Part shown: piece after piece, positions 1 through 6,758 of the stretch | Numbering within the stretch: the stretch's first letter is position 1 | Layout: each line of letters begins with the position of its first letter | Source: JANNYA01 sp043754435 | GTDB lineage: Bacteria; Pseudomonadota; Gammaproteobacteria; Xanthomonadales; SZUA-5 | Direction of reading: 5' to 3' | DNA length: 6,801 bases | NCBI GenBank assembly: GCA_043754435.1 | Contig: JAYUUS010000322.1 | Span: 1-6,801, forward strand | Notes under the pieces: model-generated | The model's database searches: none | Seen by the model: only the letters and a program-made list of their open reading frames with translations | Told to the model about the DNA's origin: nothing | Position numbers and translations under genes: made by a program

Positions 1-1212
1 GCGACCAAGTATGTCGCGCGCTTTCGCGTCGATGCTTCGCGCCGATTGTCGCAAGAAAATGGCAAATTAACCGGCACCGCAATGGGCGGTTTGCGCATGA
101 TCGAAACCATTAAAGCCACGGGTGCTGAGGCCGAATTTTTCGCGCGTTGGTCCGGCTATCAAGCCAAGGCCTTAAAAAGCGAGCAGGATTTAGGCCGCAT
201 CAATGGCTACATGGCGGCGGTTCCGCCGTTTGTTACTGCCCTAATTACCTGCAGTATTTTGATGATCGGCGGCTTCAAAGTCATGTCCGGCTCGATGACG
301 GTCGGTATGCTGATCGCCTATCAGGTGTTGATGGCCAGTTTCACGCGCCCGCTGAATAATTTCGTGCGTTTTGGCGGCTCCTTGCAAGAGTTGGATGCCG
401 ATATGAATCGCTTGGACGACGTGCTAAAAAACCCGCAGGACAGTCTTTACGACAAGAAGCGCGTCACCGACCCGCGTGCGCAAAACATGATCAAGCTCTC
501 CGGCGAAATTGAGCTGCGCAATATTAGTTTTGGCTGGAGCCCGCTGGAGCCTGCGCTGGTCGAGGATTTTTCCCTGCACATCAAGCCGGGGCAGCGGGTG
601 GCGCTGGTGGGCGGTTCGGGCTCCGGTAAAAGTACCGTCGCCAAGCTCATTACCGGCCTCTTAGAACCTTGGACCGGCGAGATTTTATTCGACGGCATTT
701 CCCGCACCTCCTTGCCAGGATCATTGATTAGCAACTCGCTCGGCGTGGTGGACCAGGAGATTTTTCTATTCCAAGGCACGGTGCGGGAAAACCTAACGAT
801 GTGGGATTCCACCGCGCTGGATGTCTATGTGCTGCAAGCTGCGCGTGACGCGGTGATCGCGGAAACCGTGGAAACCCGCGATGGCGCGTATCAGTCGATG
901 GTGGAAGAGGGCGGCGGCAATTTTTCCGGCGGCCAATCGCAGCGGTTAGAAATTGCGCGCGCGCTGATTAGTAACCCGACCATGCTAGTGCTCGATGAGG
1001 CCACCAGTGCGCTGGATACCGCGACCGAACGCATGATTGACGACAATTTACGCCGCCGTGGCTGCACCTGCATTACCGTCGCGCACCGATTGAGCACGAT
1101 CCGCGACTCGGACGAAATCATTGTTATGGAACGCGGCAGAATCGTGCAGCGCGGCACCCACGACCAGCTCAAGGCACTGCCTGGGCTGTATCAAGAATTG
1201 ATTAAGGAATAG
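1..1212 (+). CDS. NHLP/NHLM-type bacteriocin export ABC transporter, permease/ATPase subunit (5'-truncated)
   Basis: The frame is open from base 1, so the gene starts outside the window; 403 codons remain. The first part (to about residue 120) is the end of an ABC exporter membrane domain, with hydrophobic segments at about nt 217-270 and 298-345. The ATPase domain follows: Walker A GGSGSGKST (nt 610-636), Q-loop region LGVVDQE (about 739-759), signature NFSGGQ (919-936), Walker B MLVLDEATSALD (982-1017) and H-loop histidine (1084-1086). It should therefore be a working ATPase in the inner membrane. Family members run to roughly 700 residues and carry an N-terminal C39 peptidase domain that cuts the leader at a double-glycine site; that part would lie upstream and is not seen. 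The assignment to the NHLP subfamily rests mainly on the adjacent long second transporter gene. A generic C39-type bacteriocin or type I secretion exporter is the alternative. Confidence 0.87.
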   Translation, partial: ATKYVARFRVDASRRLSQENGKLTGTAMGGLRMIETIKATGAEAEFFARWSGYQAKALKSEQDLGRINGYMAAVPPFVTALITCSILMIGGFKVMSGSMTVGMLIAYQVLMASFTRPLNNFVRFGGSLQELDADMNRLDDVLKNPQDSLYDKKRVTDPRAQNMIKLSGEIELRNISFGWSPLEPALVEDFSLHIKPGQRVALVGGSGSGKSTVAKLITGLLEPWTGEILFDGISRTSLPGSLISNSLGVVDQEIFLFQGTVRENLTMWDSTALDVYVLQAARDAVIAETVETRDGAYQSMVEEGGGNFSGGQSQRLEIARALISNPTMLVLDEATSALDTATERMIDDNLRRRGCTCITVAHRLSTIRDSDEIIVMERGRIVQRGTHDQLKALPGLYQELIKE

Positions 1213-1216
1213 GCGC

Positions 1217-4189
1217 ATGAGTGCTGAGGCTGTGAGCATTGCCGACGAAGTCGTAGCGAGCAATGCGCTGATTGAGCGTTTTAAGCTGTTGGGCGAACGC
1301 GTTGAACTCTCTGGGCTCAACCCCTTGCTGATTGAAGACCCGGAAGCGGTTTATATCGTCGAACGCGGCCGCGTGGAGCTATTTACCGTCGCCATTTCAG
1401 AGCGTGAACCCGCTGGGCATCGCTCGCATTTTATTGGTATTGCGGTCGGTGACTTACTGTTTGGTATGGCTTTACAAGAAGCCTTGGGCGCTGCGTTTTT
1501 GGCGGTCGGCAGGCTGGGCACAGTCGCTTGGCGCATGTCGCGCAAAGCGGTGATGAGTTTGGCGAACGATCCAGAATTGCGCGATTTACTGAGCGTCGGT
1601 GTGGATCGCTGGATGGAGGAGCTTAGCCGCAGCCTAACCCGCGAAATTCAGCCCGTACCGATTTCGCACCACAATCTAACCACCGGCAGCATCGTCGTGG
1701 AAAACCGCAAACGCGCGCGTTCGCAGAGTGGCGTGGTGTGGTTGGAATGCGCGGATTCGCAGCTTTTGTATGTCGGCTTAGAAAATCTGAGCATGTCGGT
1801 CACTAAGCTGTTTCCGATCAGCGTGGATACCTGGGTCGAGGTATCGAACCCGCGCAAAAAAGAGGCGACTCTTCACTCCATGCGCGGTATCACCGTCATT
1901 CAAGAAGCGCGCTATTGGGATGGGCTGGAGCTATTTCATGACGCGCTGTGCGCCTGCGAATTTTTAAATAAGCGGCTGTCTACGGTCGATGAAATCAACC
2001 GCATTGCTTCGAAAGCCGCGAACACGCAAAAAGCCACGGAAGAAGCCTACGGCGAAATTTATTCGGTGCTGGCGCAACCCGGCGCTAAGACCACCGAAGT
2101 CAAAATTGACCCGAGCGAACACCCGTTTGGCGCGGCGTCACGCTTGGTCGGCGCGGCGGCGGGCATAGAAATTCGCGTGCCGAAAGACATTGGCAAGATG
2201 AAAGCCATTGAAGACCGCCTACAAGCGATTGGCCGCGCCGGGCGCTTTCGTGTGCGCGCGGTCGCCTTGCGTGATGACTGGTGGAACCACGATCAGGGCC
2301 CGATTTTGGCGATGACGGCCGAAGGCAGCGAAGCTGTCGCGCTGATCCCACGCAATGCGCACAGCTATGACTACATTGCGCCCGCCACCGGCCAGCGTGG
2401 GCGCGTCACTGAAGCGTTTGCTGCAACCCTTTCGCCGTTTGGTGCCACCTTTTATCGGCCATTACCGGACGGCCCGATCAGCGCGTTTGGACTGCTGACT
2501 TTCGGCCTGCGCGGTTTGCGTGGTGACGCGCTCACGCTGGTGTTGGTCGGCGTACTAATGGGCGCGTTGGGCTCGCTAACACCACTGTTTACCGGTCAAA
2601 TTTTTGATAGCGTGATCCCAGAAGCCGAGCGCGGCATGCTGGTGCAGCTGGCAATTGCCCTGCTGCTGACGGCGGTGGCGAATTTGGTGTTTAGCAATGT
2701 GCAGCAAATTGCTGCGCTTCGCTTACAGGGGCGGATGGACTATTCGATCCAGGCCGCCGTGTGGGATCGCTTACTAAATTTGCCGTCCGGCTTTTTCAGC
2801 AAATATTCGGCCGGTGATTTGGCCGACCGAGCAGCAGGCGTAAACCACATTCGCCAATTGCTCGCTGGTGCCGGGATCACCGCGATTTTGGGCAGCATTA
2901 CCTCAGCGTTTTACGTGGTGCTACTGTTCGTTTACAGCATGAAGCTGGCGCTGGTCGCGATGGCGCTGACGCTGTTATTTGTCAGCGTTAGCTTTCTTGC
3001 CAATTTGGCGCAGCTGCGCTACCAGCGCCAAATTTTGTCTGTGAACGGCAAAATCGCGGGTTTGTTGCTTTCCTTACTATCGGGTGTGGCCAAATTGCGC
3101 ACCAGTGGTGCTGAAGCGCACGCGTTCAAAACCTGGGCGAAGCAATATGCCCAAGCACGCCGCTTGCAATACATGGCCGGATCCATCCAAAACGCGGTGC
3201 AGACTTTCAACGGCATTTTTCCGATTCTGTCCTCGATGGTGATGTTTTTCGCGATGGTCAAATTCACTGGCGGCGAAGCTGGCGCATCGCTAACCACCGG
3301 CCAATTCATCGCTTTCACAGCCGCTTATGGCGCGTTTTTGGGCGCAATGGTGGCGCTATCCGACGCCAGCTTGAGCCTGTTGCGCTCGATACCGATTTAC
3401 GAACGCCTGCGCCCAATCGTAGAAACGCCCGCCGAAGTCGATGGCGATAAAGATTCCCCCGGCGAATTGACCGGCGCGATTGACGTATCGCACGTACACT
3501 TTCGCTATTCGCCCGACAGCCCCTGGATCTTGACCGACGTCAGCCTGAGCATTCGCGCCGGTGAATTTGTCGCTTTTGTCGGTGGTTCTGGCTCCGGCAA
3601 ATCAACCTTGATGCGTTTGATCGTCGGTTTCGAGAAGCCCGAAAAAGGCATTGTGTCTTTTGACGGCAAGGATCTAGCCACGCTGGATTTACGCGAAGTA
3701 CGCCAACAAATGGGCGTGGTACTTCAAGATTCGCAATTGCTGCCCGTCGATATTTTCCGCAACATCGTCGGCACCAGCTCACGCACCATCGAAGAAGCCT
3801 GGGAAGCCGCGCGCAAAGTCGGCCTGGAAAAAGACATTCGCCTGATGCCGATGGGCATGCACACCTATGTGATGGAAGGCGGCGGCAGCTTTTCCGGCGG
3901 GCAAAAACAACGCCTGCTGCTGGCCCGCTCGGTGGTGCACAACCCACGCATTTTGATCCTAGACGAAGCCACCAGCGCGCTCGACAACAAATCCCAAGCG
4001 CAAGTCACCGCCAGCACCGAAAAGATGCAAGCCACCCGCATCGTGATCGCCCACCGCCTAAGCACGATTATCAACGCCGACCGTATTGTAGTGCTGGACA
4101 AAGGCGTGATTAAAGAGATCGGCAATTTCGAGCAGCTGATGGCGATGAATGGGGTGTTTGCGGAATTGGCGACTCGGCAGATTGCTTAG
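1217..4189 (+). CDS. NHLP/NHLM-type bacteriocin export ABC transporter, second permease/ATPase subunit with long N-terminal extension
   Basis: A complete 990-residue ABC exporter half-transporter. The ATG at 1217 is four bases after the previous stop and has an AAGGA ribosome site eight bases upstream (1204-1208), so the two genes are one operon. Residues about 30-130 (VERGRVELF, GDLLFGM) look like a cyclic-nucleotide-binding-type barrel. Residues about 303-400 resemble a C39 peptidase fold in pattern (AASRLVGAAAGI, then DDWWNHDQGPILAM and APATGQRGRV) but have no cysteine at the expected catalytic site. About six membrane helices lie at residues 439-715. The ATPase domain has Walker A GGSGSGKST (789-797), signature SFSGGQ (891-896), Walker B ILILDEATSALD (912-923) and H-loop His946. 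In this family the protein partners the peptidase-bearing transporter and a HlyD-like adaptor to export leader-peptide natural products. The family call is strong; the two N-terminal domain readings are by eye. Confidence 0.88.
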   Translation: MSAEAVSIADEVVASNALIERFKLLGERVELSGLNPLLIEDPEAVYIVERGRVELFTVAISEREPAGHRSHFIGIAVGDLLFGMALQEALGAAFLAVGRLGTVAWRMSRKAVMSLANDPELRDLLSVGVDRWMEELSRSLTREIQPVPISHHNLTTGSIVVENRKRARSQSGVVWLECADSQLLYVGLENLSMSVTKLFPISVDTWVEVSNPRKKEATLHSMRGITVIQEARYWDGLELFHDALCACEFLNKRLSTVDEINRIASKAANTQKATEEAYGEIYSVLAQPGAKTTEVKIDPSEHPFGAASRLVGAAAGIEIRVPKDIGKMKAIEDRLQAIGRAGRFRVRAVALRDDWWNHDQGPILAMTAEGSEAVALIPRNAHSYDYIAPATGQRGRVTEAFAATLSPFGATFYRPLPDGPISAFGLLTFGLRGLRGDALTLVLVGVLMGALGSLTPLFTGQIFDSVIPEAERGMLVQLAIALLLTAVANLVFSNVQQIAALRLQGRMDYSIQAAVWDRLLNLPSGFFSKYSAGDLADRAAGVNHIRQLLAGAGITAILGSITSAFYVVLLFVYSMKLALVAMALTLLFVSVSFLANLAQLRYQRQILSVNGKIAGLLLSLLSGVAKLRTSGAEAHAFKTWAKQYAQARRLQYMAGSIQNAVQTFNGIFPILSSMVMFFAMVKFTGGEAGASLTTGQFIAFTAAYGAFLGAMVALSDASLSLLRSIPIYERLRPIVETPAEVDGDKDSPGELTGAIDVSHVHFRYSPDSPWILTDVSLSIRAGEFVAFVGGSGSGKSTLMRLIVGFEKPEKGIVSFDGKDLATLDLREVRQQMGVVLQDSQLLPVDIFRNIVGTSSRTIEEAWEAARKVGLEKDIRLMPMGMHTYVMEGGGSFSGGQKQRLLLARSVVHNPRILILDEATSALDNKSQAQVTASTEKMQATRIVIAHRLSTIINADRIVVLDKGVIKEIGNFEQLMAMNGVFAELATRQIA

Positions 4190-4229
4190 GCTGATTGGAT
4201 TGCGAAAAATGGGCTAACGCCTCGAACAG

Positions 4230-4297
4230 CTCCTTCTCCCCACTATGAGTTTGATTCGGAGCCTAACCGAACTATGGGGAAAGGTTGGGATGAGGGG
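4230..4297. repeat. Palindromic intergenic repeat-like element
   Basis: The pyrimidine tract CTCCTTCTCCCC (4230-4241) is roughly complementary to the purine-rich stretch starting GGGGAAAGG (4276-4284), which continues through GGGATGAGGGG (4287-4297). Between them is a second inner stem, TTCGG (4255-4259) with CCGAA (4267-4271). The outline matches the C-rich/G-rich dispersed palindromes found between genes in many proteobacteria. It sits where the GC-rich transporter genes give way to AT-richer DNA and could fold into an RNA hairpin between the two transcription units. There is no U-run after it, so I do not call it a terminator. Whether it is repeated elsewhere cannot be seen here. Confidence 0.4.
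4276..4284 (+). promoter_or_regulatory. Candidate ribosome binding site deciding the start of the SIR2-like gene
   Basis: GGGGAAAGG ends five bases before the ATG at 4290. The in-frame ATG at 4245 is preceded only by pyrimidines (CTCCTTCTCCCCACT) and has no ribosome site, so 4290 is preferred. The purine run is also one arm of the palindromic element, so the match may be coincidental. Confidence 0.35.
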
Positions 4298-5651
4298 TAA
4301 GGTTCAATTTTTACGTAGCGTTCCAAAAATATGTTGTGTTTTCTCAGCCTCACTTAAAAACCTCCCCGTAATCTATTCGAAGGTCCCAATCAGCAACCAG
4401 AAAAAACCTGAAATTGCATATGCTGGTCGAGGGCACTCAGAATGGAGGCGACTAGATTTTGAATTGCTAGAAGCATCCGAAAAATATGATACAGATGCAG
4501 TTAAAGCAACGAACGACGGAGTGAAAATAGCGAGGTCAGACGTAAACGAATTGTTGCGTTCATCGCTAAATGTGCAGCACATAATCGTGCTTGCGGGTAG
4601 TGGTACGTCTTTGGGAGATGTCGGCGGGCCAGCTATGTGGAAACTCTGGAATCATTGTGTCTACAAAGATCCAGATGCCGATGAAAATGCATTGCAACTT
4701 ACAGCAGAATCTTTGGCTGTTATCCAGATCATCAAATTTGCAACACCAAATGGTGACGATTTAAAAAAAGCCGACAAAAACATTGAAGCGTTACTTTCGC
4801 GATGCGAGGCATATTTGCAAATCGATTTGGATGACAAAGTTGAAACCTTTATCAACGCGTCTAAGAAAACGATTTTGAAGCTTTGTTCGGATTTTATCGA
4901 CTCGAACGACAAGGATCAGCTTGCGACGCACTGCAAGTTTCTGCACCGATTGTCACGTCGAAGAGCGCGTGATTCAAGGCTGAAGGTTTTTACTACCAAC
5001 TATGATCTTTGTTTTGAAAGTGAAGCAAGCAAGATTGCATTAGTCGTGATTGATGGGTTTTCGTTTGCGCAACCGCGACATTTCGACCTGCGTTTTTTTT
5101 CCTACGACATCGTATATCGCTCCAATACTGCCGACGACATTGGTAGCCCGCTGGAAGGCGTCTTTCATCTTTGCAAACTTCACGGCTCAGTAAATTGGGC
5201 TAGAAATCTTGATGGCGCGATTAAAGTGGCAGATTCGCCTAGCCCGGAACAAGCATGTTTGATCTATCCAGCACGAGGAAAGTATCAGCAGTCGTACGTG
5301 CAACCTCACTTAGAACTAATGTCTCAATATCTGTCTGCCCTTCGCCAACCGAATACGTGCATAGTTGTTGTTGGGTTCGGCTTTAATGATGATCATTTGT
5401 CTGAGCCTATTCTCGCGGCAGTTCGAACCAACCCACATTTACGATTGATCGTTGTTGATCCTTTTGCCAAACAAAACACAACAGGTGGAAATAGTTACTG
5501 GCAAGGGGTTCATGCGCTCGCGAAAGCCGGTGAAGACGTCTGGCTGGTAAATGCCGATTTTGAGTCATTCTCGGAAATGATCCCGGATCTTAAAGCGCTT
5601 ACGCCAGCGCAACAGCTCACTCGCGATATTAAAAAGGTAGCTGGCAACTAA
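4290..5651 (+). CDS. SIR2-like NAD-binding domain protein, probable anti-phage defence effector
   Basis: Numbered from the ATG at 4290 (453 residues), this has the SIR2-family landmarks in order: the Rossmann glycine loop LAGSGTS (101-107, nt 4590-4610), TTNYD with the NAD-pocket asparagine (235-239, nt 4992-5006), HGSVNW with the probable catalytic histidine (298-303, nt 5181-5198) and a late GFGFNDDHL strand-loop (362-370, nt 5373-5399). This is the pattern of SIR2-like proteins of bacterial defence systems, several of which destroy cellular NAD+ during phage infection. No signal peptide or membrane segment is seen, so it should be cytoplasmic. The start is uncertain: ATG 4245 would add 15 residues coming from the palindromic element, and TTG 4464 or GTG 4521 would still leave the whole SIR2 core. 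The gene is AT-richer than the transporter genes, suggesting acquisition. The stop overlaps the next start. Fold assignment is firm; NADase activity and a defence role are inferred. Confidence 0.85.
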   Translation: MRGKVQFLRSVPKICCVFSASLKNLPVIYSKVPISNQKKPEIAYAGRGHSEWRRLDFELLEASEKYDTDAVKATNDGVKIARSDVNELLRSSLNVQHIIVLAGSGTSLGDVGGPAMWKLWNHCVYKDPDADENALQLTAESLAVIQIIKFATPNGDDLKKADKNIEALLSRCEAYLQIDLDDKVETFINASKKTILKLCSDFIDSNDKDQLATHCKFLHRLSRRRARDSRLKVFTTNYDLCFESEASKIALVVIDGFSFAQPRHFDLRFFSYDIVYRSNTADDIGSPLEGVFHLCKLHGSVNWARNLDGAIKVADSPSPEQACLIYPARGKYQQSYVQPHLELMSQYLSALRQPNTCIVVVGFGFNDDHLSEPILAAVRTNPHLRLIVVDPFAKQNTTGGNSYWQGVHALAKAGEDVWLVNADFESFSEMIPDLKALTPAQQLTRDIKKVAGN

Positions 5652-6637
5652 TGGGAAACGAAAGCAATGAAGTCATGTTCCCGCGAGGATTATTACGCCC
5701 TGAGCTTTTTATTGGCGTTTTGTCTGCTGTGTCTGCGTCTTCGGTGCACTTCACTCTGAAAAATGCAGGCGCTCCAAGTGGAGCGCACTTTCTTGGTGGA
5801 AGATATGGCAAAGGCGAAGTTGGGGAATTCGTTTTGGTCGAGGGCCAAATAAATTTATTGCTCGGCCGAATTGTTGAAACCCACTTGCCGGAAGGCGAAC
5901 GCAAATCAGTAGATGGGTCGCGAACAAACAATATTGGACTAGACGCCATTGGCACGATTCAATTGCTCGGGTCCGTGGCAATGCCGGTTAGGGACGGTCA
6001 GATTTCGACCATTCAAGCTTCGATGTTCTGCGAGAGAATAACCTCTAAAGTAGATACTCCATTAAAGAAAGAGGGGCTAGCGTTTGATATTGTGTTTAAG
6101 CATAGAAACGCTGTGCTCCACTTGGTGCCAAGGGATGACGTAACCCAAATAGCTGGCGAGCAATGCCGTGCGTGGTACTTGCTGCATAAATTGCTAACGG
6201 GATGCTGGAAAGAGATCTTTGCCTCATTTCAAGACCGGCTTCAAAGCGTTGACGAGTCGCTTCATCTTTATCAACCGTTTCTTGATATCAAATACAAGGA
6301 ACTCGAAAACAATCTTAAGCGCCCGAAATCAGAGGGCCGGTTATTCATATGTCCAGCGTGCAAATTTGAATCTGCTGTTATGGAAAAAGTGCCGGGAGGT
6401 GCATCTGACTACTCTTGTGCCGTGTGTAAGCATTCAGGGGTCGTAATTGCGTTTAATGGTAATCAATTTGATTCACCGGCGCTGTTAAATCACTTAGACC
6501 CAACTCAAAATATGAGTCCAAAGGAAGTGCTTTGCCACGACCAAATATTTATAAGTTGCGGGTTATGTCACGAATACCAAAAGGTTGCGCCGCATCCGTC
6601 GGGATACATTTGCTGTGCGTGCGGGCGGGGATTCTGA
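5651..6637 (+). CDS. HerA-like HAS-barrel (tentative) and double zinc-ribbon protein, partner of the SIR2-like protein
   Basis: I do not recognise this 328-residue protein as a named family. Its ATG shares one base with the stop of the SIR2-like gene (TAATG), so the two are probably translationally coupled. Residues about 18-110 (FIGVLSAVSASSVHFTL, then GEVGEFVLVEG, LLLGRIVETH and IGTIQLLGSV) have the alternating-strand pattern of the N-terminal HAS-barrel of HerA-type proteins. No Walker A, Walker B or other ATPase motif follows. A helical stretch (about 165-225) leads to two zinc ribbons: Cys234/Cys237 with Cys256/Cys259, and Cys303/Cys306 with Cys321/Cys324. A role in nucleic-acid or partner binding that controls the SIR2 effector is inferred from context only. 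The TGA stop lies inside the first terminal repeat of the adjacent insertion sequence, so the natural C-terminus may have been longer. Both ribbons are complete, so any loss is probably small. Confidence 0.75.
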   Translation: MGNESNEVMFPRGLLRPELFIGVLSAVSASSVHFTLKNAGAPSGAHFLGGRYGKGEVGEFVLVEGQINLLLGRIVETHLPEGERKSVDGSRTNNIGLDAIGTIQLLGSVAMPVRDGQISTIQASMFCERITSKVDTPLKKEGLAFDIVFKHRNAVLHLVPRDDVTQIAGEQCRAWYLLHKLLTGCWKEIFASFQDRLQSVDESLHLYQPFLDIKYKELENNLKRPKSEGRLFICPACKFESAVMEKVPGGASDYSCAVCKHSGVVIAFNGNQFDSPALLNHLDPTQNMSPKEVLCHDQIFISCGLCHEYQKVAPHPSGYICCACGRGF

Positions 6638-6696
6638 TTCAACTCGGTACGGCATTCTGGAGCAAGTCGGTACGGGGTTCTGATTGAACTCGGTAC
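6631..6696 (+). repeat. Triple 20-bp direct repeat, 23-bp period (IS terminal repeats)
   Basis: Copies lie at 6631-6650 (ATTCTGATTCAACTCGGTAC), 6654-6673 and 6677-6696 (GTTCTGATTGAACTCGGTAC), with three-base spacers. TTCTG near the left end and TCGGTAC at the right end are constant; the middle copy differs most (GGAGCAAG in place of ATTCAACT). A period just over two helix turns puts all copies on the same face of the DNA, as expected for cooperative transposase binding. Confidence 0.85.
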
Positions 6697-6758
6697 AGTT
6701 ATTCACATCGGTTTTGGTGTTGAAGTGGGTAATTTTGACGTCTTTGGGCGTCGATTCG

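Noticed and set aside
447..1320. Minus-strand reading frames across the first transporter gene
   Set aside because: They mirror the strongly supported ATPase motifs on the + strand, and their products are low-complexity Ser/Arg-rich sequences with no recognisable domain.
3540..4125. Minus-strand reading frames across the second ATPase domain
   Set aside because: They are reverse-strand shadows of conserved Walker and signature regions, with no ribosome site and no family resemblance.
4190..4300. Terminator after the exporter operon
   Set aside because: The palindromic element can form a stem but no run of T follows it, so intrinsic termination is not supported.
4334..4360. Promoter-like TTGTGT (4334-4339) and TAAAAA (4355-4360) ahead of the SIR2-like gene
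   Set aside because: The spacing is only 15 bases and both boxes are poor matches. It would matter only if translation starts at TTG 4464, so it is not listed as a feature.
5795..5818. GGRYGKGE in the zinc-ribbon protein as a P-loop
   Set aside because: It lacks the Ser/Thr after the lysine and the four-residue spacing of a Walker A motif, and it lies inside the beta-barrel region. No Walker B follows.
6219..6446. Alternative + strand reading frame inside the zinc-ribbon gene
   Set aside because: It overlaps the frame that carries the conserved cysteine pairs and has no domain or ribosome site of its own.
6631..6696. CRISPR array
   Set aside because: Spacers are only three bases long and the repeats lead directly into a transposase-like gene; insertion-sequence terminal repeats explain them better.
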